A DNA stretch of 64,000 nucleotides from NCBI RefSeq assembly GCF_002101735.1, contig NZ_LQPE01000158.1, forward strand, positions 1 to 64,000, given 5' to 3'. Position 1 is the first letter of the stretch. Every line of letters starts with the position of its first letter. This document shows, piece after piece, positions 1 through 7,520 of the stretch. Below the pieces are notes generated by a model, which saw only the letters and a program-made list of their open reading frames with translations, was not told the DNA's origin and did not search any database. Source of the stretch: Mycobacterium kyorinense (GTDB taxonomy: Bacteria > Actinomycetota > Actinomycetes > Mycobacteriales > Mycobacteriaceae). A program made the translations under genes and the position numbers.

Positions 1-123
1 TCCGCCGCCTACGAGCCGACCACAAAACCAGCCATCAATCACCGCAAAACACGGCCGCTTGACATAGGAGCAACACGCTCGCGAACAAGTGCGTCGGGCG
101 GCGGCAAGGGGTATACCTCTGTC

Positions 124-888
124 GTGCACGCAAAGATCGACACCGACCGATTTCCCGAGTGGCAACCGTTCGTCGATGCGGTGCAGCAGCGCCGTCCCGA
201 CGCCGGCACCTGGTGTGAGGCCTGGACGGTGCGGGACATCGTCATTCATCAGGCGGGAAATGCCGAGGAACTGGCCCGAGTATTGTGCGGGCACCTGGAA
301 GGCCAGCCCGTCGGCACCCGAAGCTTCGAGGAACGCGAGGGACCACTGCGCGTCATGAACGACTCGGACCTGTGGGACGCCCTGCAGGACCGGATGGCCA
401 TGCTGAACGAGGTCGCAGAAGCCGCCGACCGTTTGCCCGCCGAGACCGACGTGGCCTGGACCGGCCGAACCATGAAAGTGCCGTGGTTCGCCGAGCACAT
501 GCGCGAAGAACTCGTGCTGCACAGCTGGGACGTCACCGGCGACGACGCCGCTGCGCGGGCGCGGCTGGCCGAACCCTGGATGACGACCCACAGCGTGATG
601 GCCGTGGGAAAGCCGCTGCTGATGAAGGGCGCCAAGCGGCTGGAGCCCGCGGAGCGCATCGAGGCGCGGCTGCGTGTGCCCGGCGCTGACGACGTCGTCG
701 TCGCGGCCGAAAAGGATTCGGTCCGAATCGAACTCGCCGAGCCCGACGGCCCGGCCACCCTCGAAACGGACGCGGCGGCCCGTGTTCTGCTGTTGTGGGG
801 ACGACGGCCCGCAGACCCGTCGCGGATTAGCAGCACCGCCGGGCCCGAAGCGCTGGGTCGCGTGCGCAGCCTGCTGGCCGGCTATTAG
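124..888 (+). CDS. DinB/mycothiol-dependent maleylpyruvate isomerase-like protein
   Basis: A 254-aa protein with a GTG start just after a GTATAC-containing, AT-richer stretch. The N-terminal part has the typical layout of the MDMPI_N/DinB-like family: a W-x-V-R-D-I-V-I-H segment around residues 35-45, then H-M-R-E-E-L-V-L-H-S-W-D near residues 125-136. Such His/Glu residues bind a divalent metal in mycothiol-dependent isomerases and transferases. The substrate cannot be read from sequence. The gene is monocistronic, 39 bp before the lipoprotein gene on the same strand. The family call is fairly sure; the reaction is unknown. Confidence 0.7.
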   Translation: MHAKIDTDRFPEWQPFVDAVQQRRPDAGTWCEAWTVRDIVIHQAGNAEELARVLCGHLEGQPVGTRSFEEREGPLRVMNDSDLWDALQDRMAMLNEVAEAADRLPAETDVAWTGRTMKVPWFAEHMREELVLHSWDVTGDDAAARARLAEPWMTTHSVMAVGKPLLMKGAKRLEPAERIEARLRVPGADDVVVAAEKDSVRIELAEPDGPATLETDAAARVLLLWGRRPADPSRISSTAGPEALGRVRSLLAGY

Positions 889-927
889 GCCTTTACTCGC
901 TACCGCAGGGCGGGTATACACACGGCC

Positions 928-1473
928 ATGAGACCGGCGTTGGCCGCTCTTGCGGTGTTGATTCTGATGCTCCCCGGCTGCAGCGGAGCCAAAGAGAATC
1001 CGCAAAACCAGCCGACGACGTCCAAAGCCGCCAAGCTCGCCGTGAGCAGTCCCGCGTTCGCCGACAACACCCAGATCCCGGCCGAATACACGTGCAAGGG
1101 CCGCAATGTGCCGCCGCCGCTGCGCTGGGACCACGTGCCGACCGGCACCCAGTCGCTGGCTTTGGTGGTCGACGACCCCGACGCGCCCTCCGGGCTCTAT
1201 GTCCACTGGGTGGTCACCGGCATTCCGGCGTCGACCACCGAGTTGGGGCCGCTTCCGCAGGGAGCGAGCGTCAGCCTGAACTCCGCGGGCAAGCCGGAGT
1301 ATTTCGGGCCGTGCCCCCCGGCCGGCAGCGGCGTGCATCACTACCGCTTCCAGCTGTATGCACTGAACAAGCCGTTGACCTTGGCGCCAACCACGCCGGC
1401 GGCCGAGGCGACCAAAACGATCGCGGAAGCGGCCATCGCGGAGGGCCGAACCGTGGGCCTGTTCGGCGGCTAG
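928..1473 (+). CDS. PEBP/YbhB-family lipoprotein
   Basis: A 181-aa exported protein of the phosphatidylethanolamine-binding (Raf kinase inhibitor-like, YbhB/YbcL) family. The first 18 residues are a hydrophobic signal peptide ending in a lipobox L15-P-G-C18, so the mature protein should be lipid-anchored at Cys18. Family motifs are D-D-P-D-A-P-S-G followed by H-W-V-V-T-G-I-P (about residues 79-95), and G-P-C-P-P-x-G-x-G-x-H-H-Y-R-F near residue 130. It resembles the mycobacterial LppC-type PEBP lipoproteins. The ligand is unknown. A strong hairpin follows the stop codon directly. Confidence 0.85.
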   Translation: MRPALAALAVLILMLPGCSGAKENPQNQPTTSKAAKLAVSSPAFADNTQIPAEYTCKGRNVPPPLRWDHVPTGTQSLALVVDDPDAPSGLYVHWVVTGIPASTTELGPLPQGASVSLNSAGKPEYFGPCPPAGSGVHHYRFQLYALNKPLTLAPTTPAAEATKTIAEAAIAEGRTVGLFGG

Positions 1474-1474
1474 C

Positions 1475-1537
1475 CGCGAGCGTGCGTGTCCCCGGCCGAC
1501 ACGCTCGGCGTGTCGGCCGGGGACACGCACGCTCGCG
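1475..1537. terminator. 30-bp perfect inverted repeat between convergent genes
   Basis: Two perfectly complementary 30-bp arms (1475-1504 and 1508-1537) separated by a 3-nt loop (TCG). It starts 2 bp after the lipoprotein stop and ends 12 bp before the fadH stop on the opposite strand, so it is placed to end transcription from both sides. There is no U-tract, as is usual for mycobacteria. The right arm reappears with 3 mismatches in 31 bp at 53079-53109, so it is also a dispersed repeat. Confidence 0.75.
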
Positions 1538-1549
1538 CAAAAGGGGAGG

Positions 1550-3559
1550 CTACAGCCGGGCGGCCAGCTCGGTGCCCTGCCGGATGGCGCGCTTGGCGTC
1601 CAGCTCGACGGCCAGCGCGGCCCCGCCGATCACATGCGGCTCAATCCCGTTGCGGCGCAATCCTTCTTCGAGGTCGCGCACCGGCTCCTGGCCGGCGCAG
1701 ATCACAACGTTGTCCACGGCGAGAAGTTGCCGCCGCGGCCCGATGCTGATGTGCAGCCCGTCGTCGTCGATCCGCTCGTAGTTCACTCCGGAAAGTTGCT
1801 GCACCCCTTTGGCTTTCAACGACGCGCGGTGCACCCACCCGCTGGTCTTGCCCAGTCGGCTGCCCTGCGGGCCCTTGCTGCGCTGCAGCAGGTACACCTC
1901 GCGGGCCGGGGGCGCAGGGATCGGCGCCACCAGTGCGCCGCGCGCTTCCTGCGGGTCGGCCGCCCCCCATTCGGCCTTCCATTCCTTGAGATTCAGTGTC
2001 GGCGACGATTCGGTTACCAGGAATTCGCTAACGTCGAAGCCGATGCCGCCTGCGCCGATCACGGCCACGCGCTTGCCCACGGGCTTGGCGCCGGTGACGG
2101 CCTCCGCATAGCTCATCACAATCGGGTGCTCGATACCCGGGATGGACGGAATCCGCGGTGCCACACCGGTGGCCAGCACCACGTCGTCGTAGCCGGCCAG
2201 CTCGTCGACCGATGCTCGAGTGCCAAGCCGCACGTCCACACCGTGCTTGGCCAGCATCGTGGTGAAATAGCGGATCGTCTCGCTGAATTCCTCTTTGCCG
2301 GGAATCCTTCGGGCCAAGTCGAACTGGCCGCCGATGAAGTCGTTTGCCTCGAACAGCGTGACGCGGTGGCCGCGCTGCGCGGCGTTGACCGCGGCCGCCA
2401 GTCCGGCCGGCCCGGCCCCGACCACTGCAACCGTGCGGGCACGTCGGGTCGGGGATAACACCAGCCGCGTTTCGTGGCCGGCCCGCGGGTTGAGCAGACA
2501 CGACACCGCCTTGTGCGCGAAGGCATGATCCAGGCACGCCTGATTGCACGCGATGCAGGTGTTGATCTCGTCGGCACGATCAGCAGCGGCCTTGAGCACC
2601 CACTCCGGGTCACTCAACAGTGGCCGGGCCATCGAGATCAGCTGGACGTCGGTCTCGGCAAGGATTTGTTCGGCGGCCTGCGGCATGTTGATCCGGTTGG
2701 ACGCCACCACCGGAATGCTGACGTGTCCGGCGACGGCGTCGCTGATGTCGACGAACGCGCCACCCGGCACAGAGGTGACGATCGTCGGCACCCGCGCCTC
2801 GTGCCAGCCGAACCCGGAGTTGATCAGGGTGGCCCCGGCTGCCTCGACTTCGGTTGCCAGCGCGACGATTTCATCCCAACTCTGGCCGTCCTCGACGTAG
2901 TCGGCCATCGACATGCGGTAGCAGATGATGAAATCGGGGCCGACGGCCGCGCGGGTGCGGCGCACAATCTCGACCGGGAACCGGCGGCGCTTCTCCGGTG
3001 CGCCGCCCCAGGCGTCGGTGCGCTTGTTGGTGCGGCGCGCCAGGAACTGGTTGAGCAAATAGCCCTCGCTGCCCATGATTTCGACGCCGTCGTAACCCGC
3101 CTCGCGGGCCAAAGAAGCACACCGGGCGAAATCAGAGATCGTGCTCTCCACCCCGCGCGACGACAACGCCCGCGGCCGGAACGGGTTGATCGGCGCCTTG
3201 ATCGATGATGCGCTCACCGAAAGTGGGTGGTACGCATAGCGACCGGCGTGCAGGATCTGCAGCAGGATCTTGCCGTCGGCGTTGTGGACCGCGCTCGTGA
3301 TACGCCGGTGCCGTCGCGCCTCGGCGGATGACACCAGCTCGGAGGCGAACGGCAGCAACCAGCCGGTGCGGTTGGGCGCATAGCCGCCGGTGATGAGCAG
3401 CCCGACGCCGCCGCGGGCGCGTTCGGCGAAATACTCGGCCAGCCGGTCGATGTGGTGGGCGCGGTCTTCCAGCCCGGTGTGCATTGATCCCATGACGACC
3501 CGGTTGCGCAGTGTGGTGAAGCCGATGTCCAACGGCGACAACAGGTTTGGATACGTCAT
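1550..3559 (-). CDS. fadH: FadH: NADPH-dependent 2,4-dienoyl-CoA reductase
   Basis: A 669-aa flavo-iron-sulfur oxidoreductase that reduces 2,4-dienoyl-CoA in beta-oxidation of polyunsaturated fatty acids. The N-terminal ~330 residues form an Old Yellow Enzyme-type FMN barrel (S-P-L-D-I-G-F-T-T-L-R-N-R start). A 4Fe-4S motif follows near residue 335 (C-x2-C-x3-C-x11-C). The C-terminal half has an FAD fold (V-A-V-V-G-A-G-P-A-G near 376) and a second dinucleotide fold (V-A-V-I-G-A-G-G-I-G). Length agrees with E. coli FadH and with Rv1175c. The ATG at 3557-3559 overlaps the padR stop by 4 bp, so the pair is translationally coupled. The reading frame stays open upstream of this ATG, but that part overlaps padR and is not coding. 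Confidence 0.92.
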   Translation of the reverse strand: MTYPNLLSPLDIGFTTLRNRVVMGSMHTGLEDRAHHIDRLAEYFAERARGGVGLLITGGYAPNRTGWLLPFASELVSSAEARRHRRITSAVHNADGKILLQILHAGRYAYHPLSVSASSIKAPINPFRPRALSSRGVESTISDFARCASLAREAGYDGVEIMGSEGYLLNQFLARRTNKRTDAWGGAPEKRRRFPVEIVRRTRAAVGPDFIICYRMSMADYVEDGQSWDEIVALATEVEAAGATLINSGFGWHEARVPTIVTSVPGGAFVDISDAVAGHVSIPVVASNRINMPQAAEQILAETDVQLISMARPLLSDPEWVLKAAADRADEINTCIACNQACLDHAFAHKAVSCLLNPRAGHETRLVLSPTRRARTVAVVGAGPAGLAAAVNAAQRGHRVTLFEANDFIGGQFDLARRIPGKEEFSETIRYFTTMLAKHGVDVRLGTRASVDELAGYDDVVLATGVAPRIPSIPGIEHPIVMSYAEAVTGAKPVGKRVAVIGAGGIGFDVSEFLVTESSPTLNLKEWKAEWGAADPQEARGALVAPIPAPPAREVYLLQRSKGPQGSRLGKTSGWVHRASLKAKGVQQLSGVNYERIDDDGLHISIGPRRQLLAVDNVVICAGQEPVRDLEEGLRRNGIEPHVIGGAALAVELDAKRAIRQGTELAARL

Positions 3560-4101
3560 AGCGCGGCAGCCACTTCGTCGAGCCAATCGATCGCGCTCTC
3601 CTCGGCGCGGATGCCGCCGCGCAGCACCAGATATTGATGCAGGGCGGCACCGCGGAGCTTCGACGGGTCGGGGAATTGCCGCTTCTCGAATCCGCGGTAA
3701 GTGTCGAGCAATTCGGCGTGTTCGGCGCGCAGCGCCACGACCTGGGTGCGCAGCGCGGCGATGTCGCCGTAGGCCGCGCCGCGTACTTTGACGGCGACGT
3801 CGCGGGTGCGGGTGTCCGACAGCGCGCTGCCCCGTCCGGTCAGCGGTTCGGCGATCCAGCGGGCCAACTCGGCACGCCCCGCGTCGGAAACGGTGTAGAC
3901 CTTCTTGTCCGGGCGTCCCTGCTGGACCACGGGCGTCGCCTGCACCCAGCCGTCGTCCTCCATAGCCCGCAGGGTGCGATAGATCTGCTGGTGGGTGGCG
4001 GTCCAGAAATAGCCGATCGAGCGATCGAATCGGTGGGCTAGCTCGTAGCCCGAGCCGGACTGCTCGGACAGCGAGACCAGGATTGCGTGGGTGAGCGCCA
4101 C
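3556..4101 (-). CDS. PadR-family transcriptional regulator
   Basis: A 181-aa regulator starting at a GTG (4099-4101). The N-terminal ~85 residues are a PadR winged helix (A-I-L-V-S-L-S ... G-Y-E-L-A ... H-Q-Q-I-Y-R-T-L-R-A-M-E-D-D-G-W ... G-R-P-D-K-K-V-Y-x-V-T/S). The rest is the helical Vir_act_alpha_C dimerization part. It is the first gene of a padR-fadH operon and corresponds to Rv1176c. A perfect 18-bp palindrome 13 bp upstream of its start codon is the likely operator, suggesting autoregulation and control of fadH and possibly of the divergent fdxC. The effector is unknown. Confidence 0.88.
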   Translation of the reverse strand: MALTHAILVSLSEQSGSGYELAHRFDRSIGYFWTATHQQIYRTLRAMEDDGWVQATPVVQQGRPDKKVYTVSDAGRAELARWIAEPLTGRGSALSDTRTRDVAVKVRGAAYGDIAALRTQVVALRAEHAELLDTYRGFEKRQFPDPSKLRGAALHQYLVLRGGIRAEESAIDWLDEVAAAL

Positions 4102-4114
4102 CGGGGCAGCCTAC

Positions 4115-4132
4115 TATGCAACTAGTTGCATA
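4115..4132. promoter_or_regulatory. Perfect 18-bp palindrome, likely PadR operator
   Basis: TATGCAACTAGTTGCATA is its own reverse complement. It lies in the 120-bp divergent region between padR (start 4101) and fdxC (start 4222). The ATGCAA...TTGCAT arrangement resembles operators described for PadR-like proteins (ATG-rich arms around an AT-rich centre). Binding is inferred. Confidence 0.65.
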
Positions 4133-4221
4133 ACCAGTGCGGTGTTTGCTTTTTGTCTGCAACGTCTAGTATCAGTAACCAACAGATCCGCGTCATTGAA
4201 CAGCACTTGGAGGAGACCTTC

Positions 4222-4548
4222 GTGACGTACACGATCGCCGAACCCTGCGTCGACATCAAAGACAAGGCATGCATCGAGGAGTGCCCGGTCGACTGCATCT
4301 ATGAGGGCGCTCGGATGCTGTACATCCACCCCGACGAATGCGTGGACTGCGGCGCCTGCGAGCCGGTCTGCCCCGTCGAGGCGATCTTCTACGAAGACGA
4401 CGTGCCTGAGCAGTGGAGCCAGTACACGCAGATCAACGCGGACTTCTTCGCCGAACTCGGCTCCCCGGGCGGTGCGGCGAAGGTCGGCATGACCGAAAAC
4501 GACCCGCAGGTGGTCAAGGATCTGCCGCCACAGGGTGAGGGCGACTGA
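4222..4548 (+). CDS. fdxC: FdxC: seven-iron ferredoxin
   Basis: A 108-aa 7Fe ferredoxin, a small cytoplasmic electron carrier. Cysteines lie at 9, 17, 21, 25, 40, 43, 46 and 50. By family rule C9, C17 and C50 hold a 3Fe-4S cluster, and C21, C40, C43 and C46 a 4Fe-4S cluster. The C-terminal extension (W-S-Q-Y ... A-D-F-F-A-E-L-G-S-P-G-G-A) is typical of actinobacterial FdxC. The start is the GTG at 4222, 6 bp after a strong GGAGGAG site (4209-4215). The open frame extends further upstream but without family similarity. The aminotransferase gene follows 8 bp later, as in M. tuberculosis (Rv1177-Rv1178) and corynebacteria. Confidence 0.95.
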   Translation: MTYTIAEPCVDIKDKACIEECPVDCIYEGARMLYIHPDECVDCGACEPVCPVEAIFYEDDVPEQWSQYTQINADFFAELGSPGGAAKVGMTENDPQVVKDLPPQGEGD

Positions 4549-4556
4549 GCGAGACA

Positions 4557-5654
4557 GTGATCCGCCGGCCCGTGTCGGCGTCGTTGCCGGTGTTCCCGTG
4601 GGACACCCTGAATGACGCACGCGCACTGGCCGATTCACACCCCGGCGGCATCGTCGACCTGTCGGTCGGCACCCCGGTGGACCCGGTCGCACCGCTGATC
4701 CGCGAGGCGCTTGCCTCGGCCAGTGCGTTGCCGGGATACCCCACCACCGCTGGCACCCCGCGGTTGCGGGAGTCCGCCGTCAAGGCGCTGAGCCGCCGCT
4801 TCGGCGTCACCGGGTTGGCCGAGACGGCCGTCCTGCCGGTGATCGGTACCAAGGAGCTGATCGCGTGGCTGCCGACGCTGCTGGGGCTGGGCGCCGCGGA
4901 TCTGATCGTGGTGCCCGAGCTGGCCTACCCGACCTACGACGTCGGCGCGAGGCTGGCCGGTAGTCAGACGTTGCACGCGGATTCGCTCACCCAGCTGGGG
5001 CCGCAGACCCCGGCGCTGGTGTACGTGAACTCGCCCGGCAACCCGACCGGGCGGGTGCTCGGCGTGGACCACCTGCGCAAGGTCGTTGCCTGGGCGCGCG
5101 AGCGCGGCGCGCTGGTGGCCTCCGACGAGTGCTACCTCGGGCTGGGCTGGGACGCCGAGCCCCTGTCGATCCTTCATCCGTCGGTGTGCGACGGCGACCA
5201 CACCGGTCTGCTGGCGGTCCATTCGTTGTCGAAGAGCTCCTCGCTGGCCGGCTACCGGGCCGGGTTCGTCGCCGGCGATCCGCACGTGGTCGGCGAACTG
5301 CTGGCGGTCCGCAAGCACGCCGGGATGATGGTGCCCACCCCGGTGCAGGCCGCGATGGTCGCCGCGCTCGACGACGACGAGCACGAACGCGAGCAGCGTG
5401 AGCGCTACCGGCGCCGGCGCGACCTGCTGCTACCCGCCTTCCGTTCGGCCGGATTCACCGTCGACCATTCCGAGGCCGGGCTGTATCTGTGGGTGACCCG
5501 CGGCGAGCCCTGCCGCGACACCGTCGGCTGGCTGGCGCAGCGCGGCATCCTGGTGGCGCCGGGCGAGTTCTACGGGCCGCGCGGCGCACGCCACGTGCGG
5601 GTGGCGCTGACCGCCACCGACGAGCGGATCGCCGCGGCGGTGGCGCGGCTGTAA
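4557..5654 (+). CDS. dapC: DapC-type succinyl-diaminopimelate aminotransferase
   Basis: A PLP-dependent class I/II aminotransferase of 365 aa. Motifs: N-S-P-G-N-P-T-G-R (about residues 160-168), the S-D-E-C-Y Asp that contacts the PLP ring nitrogen, and the PLP lysine in S-L-S-K-S-S-S-L-A-G-Y-R-A-G-F. It belongs to the actinobacterial DapC group located next to fdxC (Rv1178, cg1253). It should convert N-succinyl-2-amino-6-ketopimelate to N-succinyl-LL-diaminopimelate, working with DapD and DapE encoded at 53-55 kb. A second GTG at 4572, which begins V-S-A-S-L-P-V-F-P-W, is an equally likely start. M. tuberculosis has another candidate DapC (Rv0858c), so the role is not exclusive. Confidence 0.85.
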   Translation: MIRRPVSASLPVFPWDTLNDARALADSHPGGIVDLSVGTPVDPVAPLIREALASASALPGYPTTAGTPRLRESAVKALSRRFGVTGLAETAVLPVIGTKELIAWLPTLLGLGAADLIVVPELAYPTYDVGARLAGSQTLHADSLTQLGPQTPALVYVNSPGNPTGRVLGVDHLRKVVAWARERGALVASDECYLGLGWDAEPLSILHPSVCDGDHTGLLAVHSLSKSSSLAGYRAGFVAGDPHVVGELLAVRKHAGMMVPTPVQAAMVAALDDDEHEREQRERYRRRRDLLLPAFRSAGFTVDHSEAGLYLWVTRGEPCRDTVGWLAQRGILVAPGEFYGPRGARHVRVALTATDERIAAAVARL

Positions 5655-5664
5655 TACCGTCGCA

Positions 5665-5744
5665 GTGTGCGCGCCGGCGACGATGCAGAGCAAGAGAGCG
5701 ATGTGGGGGCACCTCCCGCTTGCGGGGGAGAGGAGCGGCGCTAA
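5665..5744 (+). repeat. MIRU-like interspersed repeat
   Basis: The stretch GCGACGATGCAGAG followed by GTGGGGGCACCTCCC and GCTTGCGGGGGAGAG has the sequence and layout of mycobacterial interspersed repetitive units. It contains an internal hairpin (CTCCCGC-TT-GCGGGGGAG, near 5712-5730). It fills nearly the whole gap between dapC (stop 5654) and the acyl-CoA dehydrogenase ATG (5745), the intra-operon position typical of MIRUs. The boundaries are approximate. I saw no second copy in the window. Confidence 0.75.
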
Positions 5745-7520
5745 ATGACCGAGTACGACCGCGAAGCGGTGGACCGGCTGCCGTTCAGCTCCCCGGAGAA
5801 ATCCGAGCGCTACCGCACCGAGAACTACACCGGGGCCGTCGGGCTCAACTGGTATCGCACCGATCCGAGTCTGCAGTTCACCATGGCCTACTACCTGCGG
5901 CCCGACGAGTTGGCGGTCGCCGAGCCGCACCTGGACCGCATCGGCGAGCTGATGGGCGGGCCGGTGGCGCGGTGGGCCGAGGAGACCGATCGCAACCCGG
6001 CGCGGCTGGAGCGCTACGACCGCTGGGGCCACGACGTCAGCCGGGTGGTGCAACCGCCGTCGTTCACCGCATCCAAACGGGCGGTGCTCGACGCGCACAA
6101 GGCGCTCAAAGACGACGCCCGCAAAGCCGGCCTCAACCCGTCGCTGCCGTTGTTCGCGGCCAACTATCTGCTCGACCAGGCTGACATCGGCATGGGTTGC
6201 GCGCTGGGCACCGGCGGCGGCATGGTCAAGTCGCTTGTCGCGGCCTATGCACCGGCCGACGTGCGCGACCATGTGCTGGCCAAGTTCGACACCGGCGAGT
6301 GGGAGGGCGAGACGGCGCAGCTGCTGACCGAACGCACCGGCGGTTCGGATCTGGGCGCATTGGAGACGACGGCGACGCCCCACGGCGACGCGTGGCGGCT
6401 CAACGGGTTCAAGTGGTTCGCATCCAACTGCGACGGCCAGGTGTTCGTCGTATTGGCCAAACCCGAGGGCGCGCCCGACTCCAGTCGCGGCGTAGCCACC
6501 TTCCTGGTGCTGCGGACACGGCGCGACGGGTCGCGCAACGGAGTGCGCATCCGTCGTCTCAAGGACAAGCTCGGCACTCGGTCGGTGGCCTCCGGCGAAG
6601 TGGAATTCGTTGACGCCGAAGCGTTCCTGCTCTCCGGTGAGCCCAGCGGTGAGGCCGGCTCGCACGACGGCAAGGGTCTGGGCCGGATGATGGAGCTGAC
6701 CAACGCCGCGCGGCTGGGTATCGCGCTGTTCGCGGTCGGCAACGCGCGCCGCGCGCTGGTCGAGTCGCTGTGTTACGCGCGGCGGCGAGAAGCCTTCGGC
6801 GACAGGCTGATCGACAAGCCGTTGATGCGGCGCAAGCTCGCCGAAATGATCGTCGACGTCGAAGCCGCCCAGGCGCTGGTTTTCGACGGCACCGGCTTGG
6901 CCAACCATCGCCAGCCCCGGCCGGTGCGTCAGCGCATCGCGGTGCCCGTCACCAAGCTCAAGGTATGCCGGCTGGGCATCACGATGGCCTCGGACGCGAT
7001 CGAGATCCACGGCGGCAACGGCTACATCGAAAACTGGCCGGTGGCACGGATATTGCGCGACGCCCAGGTGAACACCATCTGGGAGGGACCCGACAACATC
7101 TTGTGCCTGGACGTGCGGCGCGGTATCGAGAAGATCCAGGCCCACCAGCCGCTGCTGGAGCGCCTGCACGACGCGGTGTCGGTGTCCGACGACGACGCTA
7201 CGACGCAGTTGGTGAGCCGCCGTATCGGCGATCTGGATGCGGCGATCACCGCATGGACCAAGCTGGAGGGCGATGTGGCCGAGGCGCGCTTGTTCCCGCT
7301 CGCGCAATTCATGGGCGACGTGTATGCGGGGGCGTTGCTGACCGAGCAGGCCGCCTGGGAGCGGGCAACATTCGGCGCAGACCGCAAAGCACTGCTCGCC
7401 CGGTTGTACGCGCAGCGATATCTGGCCGACCATGGGCCGCTGCGCGGCATCGACGCCGACAGCGACGAGGCAATCGAACGGTTCGACGAACTCGTCGACG
7501 GCGCGCTGGTCACCGACTGA
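5745..7520 (+). CDS. AidB-like acyl-CoA dehydrogenase
   Basis: A 591-aa flavoprotein of the acyl-CoA dehydrogenase superfamily. The C-terminal part carries H-G-G-N-G-Y-I-E-N-W-P-V-A-R, then T-I-W-E-G-P-D-N-I-L-C-L-D-V. This is the signature of the AidB/large acyl-CoA dehydrogenase subgroup rather than of short-chain FadE enzymes. The middle part has the FAD-binding T-E-R-T-G-G-S-D-L-G segment. The chain is longer than E. coli AidB (about 540 aa). Substrate is unknown: either an acyl-CoA oxidation or an AidB-like protective role is possible. The gene follows a MIRU-like element, and its TGA overlaps the ATG of the permease gene (TGATG). Confidence 0.85.
   Translation: MTEYDREAVDRLPFSSPEKSERYRTENYTGAVGLNWYRTDPSLQFTMAYYLRPDELAVAEPHLDRIGELMGGPVARWAEETDRNPARLERYDRWGHDVSRVVQPPSFTASKRAVLDAHKALKDDARKAGLNPSLPLFAANYLLDQADIGMGCALGTGGGMVKSLVAAYAPADVRDHVLAKFDTGEWEGETAQLLTERTGGSDLGALETTATPHGDAWRLNGFKWFASNCDGQVFVVLAKPEGAPDSSRGVATFLVLRTRRDGSRNGVRIRRLKDKLGTRSVASGEVEFVDAEAFLLSGEPSGEAGSHDGKGLGRMMELTNAARLGIALFAVGNARRALVESLCYARRREAFGDRLIDKPLMRRKLAEMIVDVEAAQALVFDGTGLANHRQPRPVRQRIAVPVTKLKVCRLGITMASDAIEIHGGNGYIENWPVARILRDAQVNTIWEGPDNILCLDVRRGIEKIQAHQPLLERLHDAVSVSDDDATTQLVSRRIGDLDAAITAWTKLEGDVAEARLFPLAQFMGDVYAGALLTEQAAWERATFGADRKALLARLYAQRYLADHGPLRGIDADSDEAIERFDELVDGALVTD

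Noticed and set aside
1550..4162. An 870-codon minus-strand frame that would fuse a further N-terminal domain to FadH
   Set aside because: Upstream of the ATG at 3559 it only shadows padR in another frame and has no family similarity. padR itself has a clear winged-helix product.
5430..7433. A 667-codon minus-strand open frame opposite the acyl-CoA dehydrogenase; similar long frames at 8150-9931, 47642-49237 and 57629-59740
   Set aside because: These are antisense shadows caused by high GC content. The products are low-complexity (His/Arg/Gly/Val) without motifs.
7400..7520. A ydaO-type c-di-AMP riboswitch before the KimA-like gene
   Set aside because: The gene starts inside the preceding stop codon, so there is no leader to hold one.
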